A stretch of DNA of 64,000 nucleotides from Paraphoma chrysanthemicola (taxonomy: Eukaryota; Ascomycota; Dothideomycetes; Pleosporales; Phaeosphaeriaceae). A program made the translations under genes and the position numbers. The DNA lies in the NCBI GenBank assembly GCA_020744225.1, contig JAGMWG010000002.1, forward strand, positions 930,001 through 994,000, in the 5' to 3' direction. This document shows positions 34,082-45,848 of the stretch, piece after piece (within the stretch, counting starts at the first letter, position 1; each line of letters begins with the position of its first letter). Below the pieces are notes generated by a model, which worked only from the letters and a program-made list of their open reading frames with translations, was not told where the DNA came from and did no database searches.

Positions 34082-35157
34082 TTACGTGTCTGTCAATGCC
34101 TTTTCGCCGTCGGAGAGTAGACCTGGTAAATCAACGAACAGATTGACGACGGCGATCAGAGCCATCAACAGCACGAAGCATATCGGTCCAACAAGTGAGA
34201 AGACTGTAAACCCGTACGATGCTCGCTGAAAGCCTGTGTTTTTTCCTAATCTCTCCGTCGCGAGCCCAACTTGCATTGCTGTCAGCACGAAGGCGGCGAA
34301 GATAGTTGCGGTTGCCACCCAAGTGAGGTTATCGCGAAAGTATGTGCTATAATTGTGCCAGCTGCGCAAATATGGCCTGAAAAGAGAAACGTTCGTTATG
34401 CGGTTGATGGCGTTTAGCCGCGAGAGACGGAGCTCACCGCGATGGAACCGAGCATGTACGTCACACAATCGAACGTTCTTGTGGAGTTCTCTTGCAAGCT
34501 CTTTCCACCTTTTCCATGTAATGGTAGAACCATCCGTCTCCAGAGGCAGTAGATGCTTCTCAATAGCGACAAAGTAGTCGCTTTCTGAAGACACTAGACA
34601 GGTGTACGAATAGAGCAGACCGAGCGCGGCCTGCCTTGGCTCTTTCATGCACGTTGCCATCGCAGTAGACTTTTGACCAGGGAGCTGACATTCGCAGCCA
34701 GGTAAACATTCTAGATGAGTTTTCCAGAAAGACGGCTCGAGGATGAAGCGCGGCAGCGCTTTTACATACAGGGTGCCATTGTCAGCCCATACCAAGTGCA
34801 GGTCTAGACGATCCACAAGAGCGATTTGACGACCCATGGCAATTTGGTGATGAAGCTGTGTTGGAGGGCGTCGCACCCCGGCAAACCAGAGGTGCTTCAA
34901 GATATTATCTAGCTCCCCAACGGACAGCTCTGTCCTGAGAAAGTGAGGAATGTCTCTGGTGGGATCTCCAACTCTGCGGCGTTTGTGTACTCCGTTACCT
35001 TCACTGTAATGGTAAAGTGCCGGCAGGATGTCAACACTCGCCACTTCATCGCTGAAAACATTAGTGATGAACTATGAAGAACATCAGCTCTCGCCGCATT
35101 TCCGATTTCGATACTGTTACTCACTGGGCGGCATTCCGAAGGACTTAGGTTAGCCAT
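34082..35157 (-). CDS. DUF6601 membrane protein
   Basis: The main exon runs from about 35054 to 34082 (about 320 residues). The diagnostic order of the DUF6601 family is visible: IPHFLRTELSVGELDNILKHLWFAG, PTQLHHQIAMGRQI, DLHLVWADNGTLYVK, PRFILEP, then GELRLSRLNAINRI, LRSWHNYSTYFRDNLTWVATATI and AFVLTAMQVGLATERL. Two helices near the C-terminus anchor it in a membrane. The family is fungal, often in accessory regions, with no known function. No ATG lies in the main frame upstream of the domain. A first exon beginning at the ATG at 35157 is likely, but no donor/acceptor pair fits with full confidence, so the 5' end is unresolved. Confidence 0.8.
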
Positions 35158-35746
35158 TTCAAGACTGGTCTCCGTGGTCGGAAGGCCACTTCTCCTCGCC
35201 CTCTTAAAATGTTTATCAATGTAGCACCGTATGTCTGTGAAGAGGCCGCCGACGCCGATATCAGATCAGGCTGCTCAGGTTCGATAAAAGACCGAATTCT
35301 TGTTCCGAAAGTGGCGGTGCAACCGACACAATCCCCGGGGCAAGTTTCAGTTTCAGCTGCTGCAAGCTGCCTGCGCCATTCGCTTAGGTTAGCCGTATCG
35401 GGTCGAAGAGCCAATGAGCAACCTAGGCATTCGTTTGCATATGTCCATGTCACGCGCATTAGGCTCGCTTTGCACGGTCAAAGTGGGCGGCCATCCCGTC
35501 AGCCACAAAGGTGTGCGAAATGTGACACGGTATTGAAACTGCGCCCCTTTGTATACGAGCCTCGCAAAGCGTGTGTATATATCTCAACCCGCTTGCAGCT
35601 GAGGTTGCAAGGCGTGCGCGAAATAATGGACTTTGGTTCTATGCATAGAAGTTTGCCCATGTATAGATACACAGACTGTACGTAGTGTTCGCCGCCAGGA
35701 TGGAGGCAAGTGCAGCTGATGTTATGCACTAGATGATAACCTCCGT
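35158..35746. other. Divergent intergenic region
   Basis: About 590 bp between the start of the DUF6601 gene and the divergently oriented membrane/LRAT-like gene. No coding signal; it presumably holds both promoters. Confidence 0.4.
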
Positions 35747-37425
35747 ATGATTGATGATGTCGGCGCCATCCCACTATACATTTTTCTAGAGCTCTGGTAC
35801 ATTCTCGTAGCCGCCTCCGCCGGGCCAGTCGCCGTCGCCGTTGGTGAACACGTTTCGCACTCCCGAGCCATTGGAAATGGTTCACCCTCTGCCAATTCTT
35901 TCGAAATAGGGCTTGTAGTCACAACCTTCATCTCACTACTCGGAACCATAAAGAGAATATGGCGACCTACATTTCCGTCTACTCCCAAATGGATGGAAAA
36001 ATTGAGCAGCCGACAAAGAGTCATGGTATCCAATCGAGAACAGACCATCTCGACGTGGACAGCAAACGCGTCAAGCTACGCCTCCAAGCGATTCCGATGG
36101 CGGATCGAAGCACCTGACTTCATCTGCGGGAGTGTACTTCTCTCTTCTTTGGTGGTGCTGTTGCTCATACTGCTCATTTTCGCTGCATTTCTTGCGGTCT
36201 ACCTCGGCTTTGGTGTTGCTATTGCTGCTCTGACGACACAGCTTTTCTTTGGAGAAGGTCAGTACATGCGCTTTTCATGGCACATGGCAATTTGAGTGTT
36301 GATGGCGATTGCAGTTCCAATCTGGGTCCTCATATCAGCAATACCGACGGCGTTGCACTTCAACCTTGGTCTAATCCGTACGTCCGTCGTCTGCCGTTCT
36401 TCCAATGATCTTTGTATATGCACGGATGATCTAATCTGATTTGCAGGCAGTGGCAGAGCGCCAATTGCTGTTGTAGCATGGACAATAGCTGGGGTGATCT
36501 TCGCCGCGATGGCGAAGCGCGAGGGTCAGCACTTCTTTCCCGACTCCGAAGTCTCACGTTGCTTACAATGAACCACTCAGGACACCAAATCTGCTCGCTC
36601 AGGGCAGGAGCTTCAGCAGGAGCAGCGAGTGGCACTATGTACTGGGCAGGAAGATTACCGATACACTTATTGAACGGCACTTTCCATGAAAGGTCCCAGA
36701 GCTGGCCTCGTGAAGAAGTGACCGAACACAACTATTACGCACGACGTTTGTTCCCACCACTGAATAACAATAACGGTGCTCAGACCACGCTCCGTAAAAG
36801 CGAGACTGAAGAACGCGTACAAAAAGCCTTCATGGATGAGTCGAAAGAGCTTGGAATGAACCCCGGCATGCACAAAGTCTACTGGTCGCGGCCCGCCGGC
36901 ATCGACAAAGTTTCGCACTACGTACTTCTGGTTAATGGCCACAAGTACGAACTCAGGGACGTATCTGAGGCACGTGATAGGTCTTGTATCCGCTATAGGA
37001 CCGCTGAGGTCGAATATAACGAACCCGTAAAACACCTGGCTCGTGTAGGAGATCTGAACAATACAAATGCTGGGCCCATATTTGAGTTGCTACTGGTAAG
37101 TCAGGCTACCAATAACAATTGCTGTGGTTGCTGATGTGTAAAGATCGGCTGGACAACGTTCACCCATGAAGAAATCGATCGAATATGCAATCAAGCTGGC
37201 GACAAATGGACGTACACCAGGGTCTTCCGCCTCGGGAGTAACACTGGCAACTGCCAGCACTTTGTACGCAAGGTCGCGGAGGCACTCATCGAGAAGAAAT
37301 ATCAGGCGATCAATTGGGGTTGGTTTCGCCATGATCGGATGGGTCCTATACAGCTCGCTCAACGTGCTGCCATTGACCAAGCTCAGCGCGCAGAAGACCG
37401 CCAGTTGGACAACTTGCATAGATAG
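35747..37425 (+). CDS. Multi-pass membrane protein with papain/LRAT-like C-terminal domain
   Basis: Five exons, 35747-36257, 36315-36377, 36447-36524, 36581-37095 and 37144-37425, join in phase to about 482 residues. The N-terminal 240 residues have about five hydrophobic segments, the strongest SLVVLLLILLIFAAFLAVYL, then IWVLISAIPTALHF and IAVVAWTIAGVIFAAMA. The C-terminal part contains KVSHYVLLVNGHKYEL, and later SNTGNCQHFVRKVAEALI. A strand-borne histidine followed by an NC(E/Q)HFV helix is the signature of the LRAT/NlpC-P60 papain-like fold, with Cys as nucleophile. Such domains act as acyltransferases or peptidases. The fusion to a multi-helix N-terminus is unusual to me. The fold call is by motif only. 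It neighbours DUF6601 and DUF4238 genes. Confidence 0.65.
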
Positions 37426-37990
37426 TAGCAATAACTAAACCGCATGGGGACGATAAACATTGCTAGCTCTCTACCGGCTCGAAGTACTTCCACATCTTGC
37501 AGTAGTGAGCCTTGGGAGTCGGTGCGAGAGGCTAACGTTGCTGGGAGATGTGAGGTCCGGAATCGTTCAACGGGAAGGAAACAAGCTTCCACTGAAGCTT
37601 TGCCAACCGCTCTTGGCAGACTAACTACCAGCTGTCACCATCATCATAGTCTTTGCCAGTCATGAAGAAAGGGCGATGACGACTTGAAGTCTTCTTACAC
37701 TGCCCCAAGTTGCTCACGAACCCACTGTCGAAGGACTCATCCCATGGACTCGCTCAAGACGAAGTGACGCGATCTGATGGCCTCAAAGCTTCTGGCAATA
37801 TTCTCTCCGTGCATCGGGCCGGTTGCAAGTACGGAGGCAGTCAGCTTTATGAGTAAACAGAACAATCTCGCCGTCAGCTCGTCCATCGACAAAATCTTTG
37901 AGACTCAGCACGACCTGAAACACTCAGTCAATGATCGTATTCTTTCAGGTCCTCACATCTTTCATTTATTACCCTCCCAACATCTCCTCC
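37426..37990. other. Intergenic region, nothing recognised
   Basis: Between converging 3' ends of the LRAT-like gene and the GH81 gene. No supported coding sequence. Confidence 0.45.
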
Positions 37991-40900
37991 TCACCTCTTC
38001 GCAAATTCACTCAACGCCGCCGCCCACGTCAAATACCACGTCCTACTCGCCCCGCCATCAATCCACCTCTCATCCCAAAACCCATTGATCCCATCACGGA
38101 AGAAGCTATAGCTCGCCTTGGGGTCGATGAGCGCCAAGTTCGCGTACAGAATGCCACGCCAGCCGCCTGGTCGCACGGATTAGCAGCCGTACAACAAGGA
38201 TGTGTGTGCGCGAAGAGAACGTACCATCAACATTCGTCCTGCCATTACCGAAGAATCGCTCCCACTCTTCTCTGACGAATTGGCGTTGGCGCAGGTAGTA
38301 TGTCGGCGGGCTAATGGGAACCATGTGGATACCGTGGACAAGGGCATCGGTGGAGCCGAAGTATGCTGTCGTGGATATCAGTACCGAAATGCGCAATCAG
38401 AAAAGGCAACGTTATGACATATCTAGTGACAGAATGAAACTTGAGAAGTCAAAAGGATTCATGATAGGTTGATATTGTACAAGACAGGGAAGTCTATCGC
38501 GAGGGACTTTTGAATCCTGGGAACGGATGGCAGAGCAGTGGTCCGCACCAACGATCCAGGGAATGCTGGCGCAAGACTGTGCGGGGGTAGATGCGTGCTA
38601 GGGGTATCCATACTGGTATAATCAACCTTGTTCTCGAACAAAATCCCCGCGACTTTGTTCTGTAGGAACCGCGCGGGATGGTTCGTGTTGTTGCTCTGGA
38701 GGTAAAAATAGTTGTTGAAGGATCGAGCTTGGATGGCAAGCATAAGATTCCCTGCTGGTGTTAACGGTTCGTTCTCGGCTCATACAATTCACCCAGCGTT
38801 GAGCGCAGTTACAGCGGCATGGCGTCAAAGTGATCAACATACCTCTCTTCTCCATATTCAAGTCCCCACTGACCTTGCCCCACATCTTGACGGCAAAACT
38901 CGCAAACGCATCCTCACTCGTACTCTCCTGATCCTTGCCGTCTGCACTCTCAAACAGCCCTTTCGCCCAGCTATGTCCATGGTACCAATCAAAGCTTCTC
39001 GAGAAAGGATAGTCGCGACCGCTATAGTCACTCTCTGCAAAGTCCTTGACAAGCATATTCGTCCAAGCTTTGTTGTCGCCTTGGCCCAGCCACGCAGGAT
39101 CGAGATACCCAATAACTGCAGACGTGTATACGAAATATCCGAAGTGGAAGTGGTGATCGTTGTAATAGGTGTTCCCAAAGTCAGCACCGGAGTCGTTGAA
39201 GCCGGCATTAGACACGACACCTTTCCAGCTATCATCGTAGAATATTGGGTGTAGTTGCTGGTTCGCGACATAGCGACTCATTTCTTGCTTGAGCTTCTCT
39301 AGACCCGCTGTCGCAAGCGTATCATTCATCAAAACGTCTTTGCAGACCCAGACAATGGTGGCAAACTTCGCGAGCGACTTTCCGGCCCAGTACAAGGAGT
39401 CTTGAGGAATGGCCTCGGTCATGGCACGGCGAAGATCTCGCTCTGCGACAGCGGCAATGAGCGCGAGGACTTCAGGTGGGTAGCGTAAGCGGGTATTCGC
39501 ATTCATGGTAGGGTTCCAAGGACCGAAGTGCATAGAGACAGGAAGGTTGGGTTCGGTGAACGATAACTTCTCGGCCCACACCGCGGTGGCCATGCCTTTA
39601 GTCGTTGTGCGAAGCTGAAGTCGCGTGATCTGGGGTTTGAGCTCAGGCTCAATAGATTGGATATGATGTGGTAGTGCAAACATGAGGAGGGGAGAGCCGC
39701 CAATCTTGACATAGTTGAGGGCATATGTGCCTCTATTGTCGTTCACCACAGCAGTGAGCTTCGCTTCGTATACGAATGCTCCCGATGCTTTGTCGTAGAT
39801 CGCTTCACATTCAGTACCGGATGGGTTCTTGGCTACTTGAATCGTACCCTTGAAACCCGGAGGCCCGATGATTGTGTTCGGATCCAGCTTGAAGAATCTG
39901 TCGGCGGCGTAATCAATACCGGGTACGGGGTTGACATAGATCAGCCAGTCCCGGCCGTCCAGATCTTTTACTCGATATTTGGCAAAATTTCCAATCATGA
40001 TTGGTCCACTGAAGTCAACGAAGCCCTTGCCACCAGTCTGTATCGTCGGCATTGCGTTGCGATATCCAGCCGTGACAAAGCTCATTCCTTGCACTACTGG
40101 GAATGTGATCTTTGGTTCCTGTGGCGTAGACGGTATACTGAGGTTTATGTTGACCGAGAACGGCAGATGTGTGTCGGTGGTGAGGAAGGTCTCCTGGGCC
40201 AGCTCCCTAGCCGAGAGTATGAGCGATTGTTTGCGAAGAGGGTTAAAGTAAACCTGTACCATATCAGCTCAGCCAGGTTAATCTTACATCCGCCTTAATA
40301 CATTCGGCGGGTCTCCAACACCATATCCCAAATCACTCTCCTCGATATGGCTGATGCACATGCCCCATGACTTCAACAAGCCTGGCTCCTTCTCATCCCA
40401 TCCCTTGCCCCACCACAAGGAATATGGATGCGTCCATATCGGCTGATTCTGCTCTCCAAGGAACACATTGGCGTAGAACTTGTTCGTATTCATCGTTCGA
40501 TCCTCGTTGTCTTCCACCCCCTTCCTAGGCACTGGGTGATGGCGACCAATCGGTATCTGAGGGAGGATATTGTCGATTTGAATCGGGACGAAGATGTTGT
40601 CAGGTGGGATCTCGGCTGCACTACTTGAGACTGGTGCAAAGCCGAAGGAGTTAGCGATGCCCTTGCGAGCAGACTGCCACGATTCTTTCCATGTTGCAGG
40701 GTCTTGGGTGTGGTGGAACGATGCAGACTTCGCGGGCTTGGAGGGTCTGGTAGGCTCGACTTCCTTCGATTGTGGCTGGCCCATCGAGGGCGCAATATTG
40801 CTCTCAAAGACTGGAGATATGAAGAGACCGCCTTTAAGGACTGACTGTTGTACAGGTGTCGAATCTTGGATGTCGTTCGCCGATGTAAGAATAGGGTACG

Positions 40901-41468
40901 GCGCAATTGATGCAGTAGGTGAGATAGTCGAAGGTGGCAGTTTGGACGTCAAAAGACCGGCTAGTGGTATTGAAGCGCATATAATAGTGCCCGAAGCCCA
41001 TTGTGCTGCTGTTGTGGTAGCCTAGGCAAGTGCAACGATCAGTGTACTGAAGTGACAGCCAGTTTGCGCATCTGCGCGTCTCGAAAGCCCACGACATCTT
41101 CAAGTGCGACCACAAAGACTCGGCATAATTCACGAAACCAAGTGGAGACAAAGAAAGACAGAGTTATTATATGGGTATACGGAGGTGCGATGCGATAGGC
41201 AGAAAGCGCTATTCAAATGCGAGTGGGCGTAAAGTCGCCACTTCCATACGACGCGAGAACGTACATCTTCGCTTGACTCTTTGATATATTCAAGACCTTT
41301 GATGTTCGTATAGCCACACTTAAGCTCGACGTTGGCTTCTGGCTTCTGCCCTTTCCCATAGTCAAATTTACCTACTACGTTTGTCGGATGAGTTACGCCT
41401 AGGGAGACACATCGCAGTACTGTTAGCACAACCACCCAGCGAACCGTTCTCGCTCGCATACTGGTCAT
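37991..41468 (-). CDS. GH81 endo-1,3-beta-glucanase
   Basis: Supported exons are 41021-40302, 40253-38843, 38751-38614, 38365-38225 and 38166-37991; an in-phase first exon 41468-41265 with a hydrophobic signal-like N-terminus is possible. Together about 929 residues. GH81 markers run in order: NKFYANVFLGEQNQPIWTHPYSLWWGKG, SFDWYHGHSWAKGLFES, the catalytic-region ESTSEDAFASFAVKMWG, KVAGILFENKVDY, ALVHGIHMVPISPPTYYLRQ, and GFWDERWIDGGASRTWYLTWAAAL. The enzyme cleaves beta-1,3-glucan, for cell separation, wall remodelling or nutrition. Two introns are long for this genome (243 and 248 bp). The 5' end is the weakest part: the TTG at 40952 cannot be the start, and the assigned first exon rests on donor GTACGT and phase. 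Confidence 0.85.
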
Positions 41469-41915
41469 CGAGAGGTTAAGCAGCCTCTAGAACTAAGACG
41501 AGTGGCACAAATGGAGTGGCGGCGATCAGTTGGCAGACTGGACTGCATAAGTCCGCTAGCGCGGCCGCAGTTCCCGTTTTGCATGAGTTGCATACGTCTG
41601 ACATTCAACAAACGGTGTTAGCCTCATGTATACATCGGGAATCGAACGCAAGTCAACCGGAGCGAATGATGGAAATATTTTCCCTGTGAAGTATACCTTC
41701 AGTCCAGCAATCAAATCAATCTGCACCGTGTCTGATCACGAACCGCACGTACCTGACATCCAGCTACACGCTATGCCCCACGTACAACGTACACAAAGCG
41801 CAAAAAAAGTCCTCACCACAACCGCACAGCTAAGTTGCCATCTACATCACTTATCACCTGTCATCCAAATGCATTCAATAATCTCTTCATTCATGAATTA
41901 CGCCAAGCTACCAAC
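41469..41915. other. Intergenic region
   Basis: About 450 bp between the presumed start of the GH81 gene and the UTP14 stop. It holds the UTP14 3' flank and probably the GH81 promoter. No other gene seen. Confidence 0.4.
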
Positions 41916-44900
41916 TCACACCAACGGCTTCCGCAACGGCGCAATAACACCCTGCTTAACAATAACCCTCGGCTTCGTCGCAGCCTGGAACGTCTTCTTC
42001 GTCGTCCACTCCTTGCCCTTTGGCACCCGTAAGCTGCGCTCATACTGCTCTCTGGTCTCGAAAGGGAACGGCAACTGGCTGGCCATGTATTTGACATTTG
42101 GTTTCTGGCGGCGCTCATTGATGATGACTTTGTCGAGCTTCTTATCCTTGCGCTTTTCCGCGTCGATGCCTTCTCTTTTGGTGACCGTCTTGTAGCCCTG
42201 GTTGCGCTTTTTCTGCGCGGGCGTCATGCCTTCACCTGTCCACGCGCCCCAGCCAGGTAGCTCGGTGGTGATCTCGGTAGACTCTTCGTCTTGGACAGTG
42301 GCTTGCTTCTCGGACTCGAATTCGGCGGCTACGTTGTCGCCAGCAAAGCCCTTGGCGGTGAGTGCTTGGTTGCGGAGGACAAGGTCGAGGTCGATGCCTT
42401 CATCCTCGAGACCTTCCTGATCGTCGTCATTGTCGTCGTCCTGACCGCCAATGACCGTTGCCCAGCCATCATCGTCCGTAGCCGTAATTCGTTGTTGCAA
42501 GAAAGGATCGATTGTGGTCTCCTGAGGTTCTGTGGCGGCTTTCGCTTTTGATGTTTGCTTCTTCTTCGACTTTGACTGGCTTTGTACGCTGGTCGCAGTC
42601 GGCTCAGCCTGCAAAAGAGCAGCGGGTTTGTCTGCTTCGCTTTTCTTCTCCTTCTTTGCCTTCATCAGGAACGGATTCGGCGCGTTCAACTCAGCGTCAG
42701 CGGGTGTGGTCGATGTCTTTGACTTCTGCTGCTTTACCACTGCATTGTCGAAGGGGCTGTTCTTCGTGGGCTTGGTCACCGAACGCGATCCGTTTGACAA
42801 CCCATTCGCTGGGGGTGCAGCTTGACGGTCGTTCACATCATCCTCGTCGGACCCGGGGTGCTCTTCGAACTCATTTCGATCGACATGGACGCCCGGAAGC
42901 GTCAAGTCTTTGCCAGGACCATACGTGCGTCGTCCGACCTTTGTGGAGTTGTCCACCTCGGCATCACTTTCGCTATCCTCACCCGCCAGCTCACGACGCA
43001 TGCGCTCGATATCCTCATCGTTTTGCTTGCGGCGTGCGGCTTCAGATCTCTGCATGAAAGCCATCTGGCCAAGTTTCGAAGTGTCTGTCGAGAACGGGTT
43101 CTGCTTCAACTTGCCGAGCGATCGCTGAAGAGCTGCATCATCGGCGTTCTCAACATCGCTGCCGTCCTCACTCTCATCATCGTCGCTGACTATATCGGAG
43201 TCATCTTCGTCTTCGCCACGTACAGCTTTCCCCTCCACACGACGGCGCAGCTCTTCATTGCGTCTTGCCATCTCTGTGACTCCATCGAGCGCATCCTGGT
43301 CCCACGCGGCACGACCAGTGGCTTTGATGCCTTTGGCCCATTTGCTCTCGCGATGCTTGGCGCCCATGCGTTCTTCTGCTCGCCGACGATCATTGTACTC
43401 GCGCTCTTCTTCCGATATGTCAACGCCGTCATCCTTAAGCTGACTGCGCTCCTTCTCCATGAGCTTTTCGCGCTCCTTACGATGCACTCTGCGATAGGCC
43501 TTGCTCTTGATCTTCTTGATGCGCTTCGCGCGGATCTCCTCGCGGAAGAGCAATTCTCGCTCCAGACGTAGCTTTGCCCTATTCCTCATGACCACCTCGA
43601 TAGGGAGCTTGTTCATCTCGAGTTCTTCCCGCTTCTGAAGCTGATCCTCGTCATCCTTGCCGTTTGAAAGCCCACTTTGTTGCAGTATAGACAGAATGGT
43701 ACTTTCAAGGTCGTTCGCTGGTGCGGATGTGGTGGTTGGCTGGAGGCGGTGTTCTCCAACAGCTTCACCTCCACTCTTGTTTTGAAGCGGGAACATGAGA
43801 TGCTCCGCGCGGCGGTTGCGTTTGATTGTGTCCGTCCATCGCTCTAGCGTTTCGTTGGCCTTTGCGTTGGCAGCCGCGCGATCGAGCTTATCCTGTTGTC
43901 GCTTCGGGAGAGGAGCGTCCAACTTCCGCGCTATGTCGGTGCGCTTGGATGACTTGTCGTCCTGCAACAACTTCAAAGCGCGCTTCTTCTCCTCGTCGGC
44001 GACCTTGGGCTTGAAGCTCAGTAGATCCACCTTCCTGGCGACTCCGAACTCGTCAGGCACGGCTGACTCGTGGACTTCCACCCTCCTGCCCCGCGACTTT
44101 TCTTCACTTTCTGTTGCTAATGAAGAAATGAGATCTTTCAGCTGTGCTTGTCGATCGTCCTCATCGTCCTCGTCTTCATCTTCGTCAGACGAGAAATCAG
44201 AAGCACCGTCAGCCGCGACATCCTCTCCTTCACTCGGCGCCTCGTCGCTACTGTCAAATGCCGATGCCTTCTTTTTCTTCTTCTCCTTTCGCCGCCGCTC
44301 CTCGGCTTCTTCCTCCTCGTACTGATCAAGCGCCGTGGCCAGATCAATAGCGTCATCGCCAAGATCGTCGTCGTCTTCCTCTTCGCCATCTGCGCTGTCG
44401 CCCTCTTCCATGTCGATATCGTCGTCGTCCTCATCGAGCTCCTGTTGTTTCCGCGGCTTCTTCGACTTGGCCTTCTTGTTCGACGAGCTGCCGCGAAATG
44501 TGAAGTCCTCGAAGCGCTCCTCGTCGCTCTCGCCAAACGCCTCGTCGGAATCGATATCCTCGTCGTCGTCATCGTCGACGTCTATATGGCCCATAGTCCA
44601 AGTATTGCCGTCCGAATCACTGCCCTCGTCGAACGTCTCCTCGCCGCTTCTCCGCTTGCGCCTTTGTGGCTCGCCGTCTTCATCCTCATCTTCCTCTTCG
44701 TCCTCGTCCTCGTCGCGAGGTCGCTTGCGCTGAGACGATCCCTCTACTTCGCCGAGGCGGTTGCGGCTTATCTTGACTTTCTCCGGGTTTTCATACTGGG
44801 CGATGGAGAAGGCATTGAGCGCACGCTTGGCCGCTTTTTTGGGGTTTCGTGGATTCGATCGCGCCTTGGCAGGTTGGCTACTGCTCTGGAGCGAGCTTCG

Positions 44901-44918
44901 AGCGACTCGAGGCGGCAT
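41916..44918 (-). CDS. UTP14: U3 snoRNP / SSU processome protein Utp14
   Basis: A single-exon gene of 1000 residues, start taken at the ATG at 44918 (MPPRVARSS) because the longer frame runs into the promoter of the divergent gene. The N-terminal 320 residues are strongly acidic with many Asp/Glu/Ser runs. The Utp14 domain follows: LPKRQQDKLDR, ERWTDTIKRNRRAEHLMFPLQ, the basic RAKLRLERELLFREEIRAKRIKKIKSK block, GWGAWTG near residue 860, and VKYMASQLPFPFETREQYERSLR at the C-terminus. Utp14 works in the nucleolus in early 18S pre-rRNA processing, activating the helicase Dhr1. It is essential in yeast. Low-complexity acidic stretches create long antisense open frames that are not genes. Confidence 0.97.
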   Translation of the reverse strand: MPPRVARSSLQSSSQPAKARSNPRNPKKAAKRALNAFSIAQYENPEKVKISRNRLGEVEGSSQRKRPRDEDEDEEEDEDEDGEPQRRKRRSGEETFDEGSDSDGNTWTMGHIDVDDDDDEDIDSDEAFGESDEERFEDFTFRGSSSNKKAKSKKPRKQQELDEDDDDIDMEEGDSADGEEEDDDDLGDDAIDLATALDQYEEEEAEERRRKEKKKKKASAFDSSDEAPSEGEDVAADGASDFSSDEDEDEDDEDDRQAQLKDLISSLATESEEKSRGRRVEVHESAVPDEFGVARKVDLLSFKPKVADEEKKRALKLLQDDKSSKRTDIARKLDAPLPKRQQDKLDRAAANAKANETLERWTDTIKRNRRAEHLMFPLQNKSGGEAVGEHRLQPTTTSAPANDLESTILSILQQSGLSNGKDDEDQLQKREELEMNKLPIEVVMRNRAKLRLERELLFREEIRAKRIKKIKSKAYRRVHRKEREKLMEKERSQLKDDGVDISEEEREYNDRRRAEERMGAKHRESKWAKGIKATGRAAWDQDALDGVTEMARRNEELRRRVEGKAVRGEDEDDSDIVSDDDESEDGSDVENADDAALQRSLGKLKQNPFSTDTSKLGQMAFMQRSEAARRKQNDEDIERMRRELAGEDSESDAEVDNSTKVGRRTYGPGKDLTLPGVHVDRNEFEEHPGSDEDDVNDRQAAPPANGLSNGSRSVTKPTKNSPFDNAVVKQQKSKTSTTPADAELNAPNPFLMKAKKEKKSEADKPAALLQAEPTATSVQSQSKSKKKQTSKAKAATEPQETTIDPFLQQRITATDDDGWATVIGGQDDDNDDDQEGLEDEGIDLDLVLRNQALTAKGFAGDNVAAEFESEKQATVQDEESTEITTELPGWGAWTGEGMTPAQKKRNQGYKTVTKREGIDAEKRKDKKLDKVIINERRQKPNVKYMASQLPFPFETREQYERSLRVPKGKEWTTKKTFQAATKPRVIVKQGVIAPLRKPLV

Positions 44919-45118
44919 GGTGAGCGGCGTGTGTGTAAGTGCGCGTGAAGTGTGACGGCGGACAAAATGTCGTCGAAATCTTGGCGGTCGCACTTTTTTG
45001 CGGGCAGCGAGCTCGGGCCAACCACCTCCGACAGAACTCCGCAACTCAGTTCGCGTGTATCCACCAGGAATTATTGCTCGCTCGACGACGTCAATCGCAT
45101 CCATTTGTCGCGGGCACC
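44919..45118. promoter_or_regulatory. Bidirectional promoter UTP14 / mL41
   Basis: Exactly 200 bp separate the two start codons of divergent ribosome-related genes (cytosolic ribosome assembly and mitochondrial ribosome). A compact shared promoter would allow co-expression. No specific factor site is claimed. Confidence 0.5.
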
Positions 45119-45578
45119 ATGTTCAAACCAACGCCCTCTCTCCAGAAAATGCTGCGGCGACTGCCACTGTCGCCAAAGCAGGCCGGCAAAGAATACTACA
45201 AGGGCAACCGAGTCGGGTCCATGGGCACCATTGATCGCTACGGCAACTTCTCGCCAGACTGGAGCAAAGTGCGGACATATGTGTATCCGTTACACGGCAC
45301 CAAGAACAGCGAGGTGCGATCATTGATTTGTGGCATTGGCGGCAGTGGTGACTAATGCGACGCAGTTGACGCCATTCGTTGCGGAGAGCACAGAAAAGAC
45401 TCGACAGACACAGGACGGATACGAGAACTACCCGAAGAAATTCACAGGCGAGGACTATTTGAAGGCGTGGAAAATTGCCGGTGGACACGATGTGGTCGAC
45501 ACTGCGGTGACTGGGGGTGTGGATCCATACCGGAATATGCCCACGCCTTTCGAGGAGGGACCAGCGTCGAAGTCATGA
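45119..45578 (+). CDS. MRPL27: Mitochondrial large-subunit ribosomal protein mL41 (yeast Mrpl27)
   Basis: Exons 45119-45313 and 45366-45578 encode 135 residues, with a 52-bp intron (GTGCGA...GCAG). The N-terminus is basic and lacks acid residues, as for mitochondrial import. The conserved mL41 core is visible: RVGSMGTIDRYGNF, KVRTYVYPL, then LTPFV and the tail with KKFTGEDYLKAW. The protein belongs to the mitochondrial 54S subunit. Length fits the family. It is divergent from UTP14. Confidence 0.93.
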
Positions 45579-45848
45579 CCGGTGGCATAATCGGAAGACG
45601 TGAAGGCTATTCTAAATATAGAGATACGGCTGCGTTGTGATATCAGAGGCATTATAAGGCGTTACATGGGCATTCAAGAGCAGGAATCGGGATGGTGGCG
45701 GTTTGGGGCAGTCGACCCACACCACCAGTGTTATTTACAACCTAAGCCCAGGGTTGGCTATGTGATGAATATTGTACATTGTATACTGGGTATCAATTGC
45801 GCTCTCAAATGCATCCGTACCTCCAATATCATACATGCACACCTTTTC

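Noticed and set aside
42822..44948. Long plus-strand open frames of up to 266 codons opposite UTP14
   Set aside because: They are antisense to the acidic, low-complexity coding sequence of UTP14, whose GAx codon runs read as long open frames on the other strand. They are hydrophobic or serine-run artefacts without motifs.
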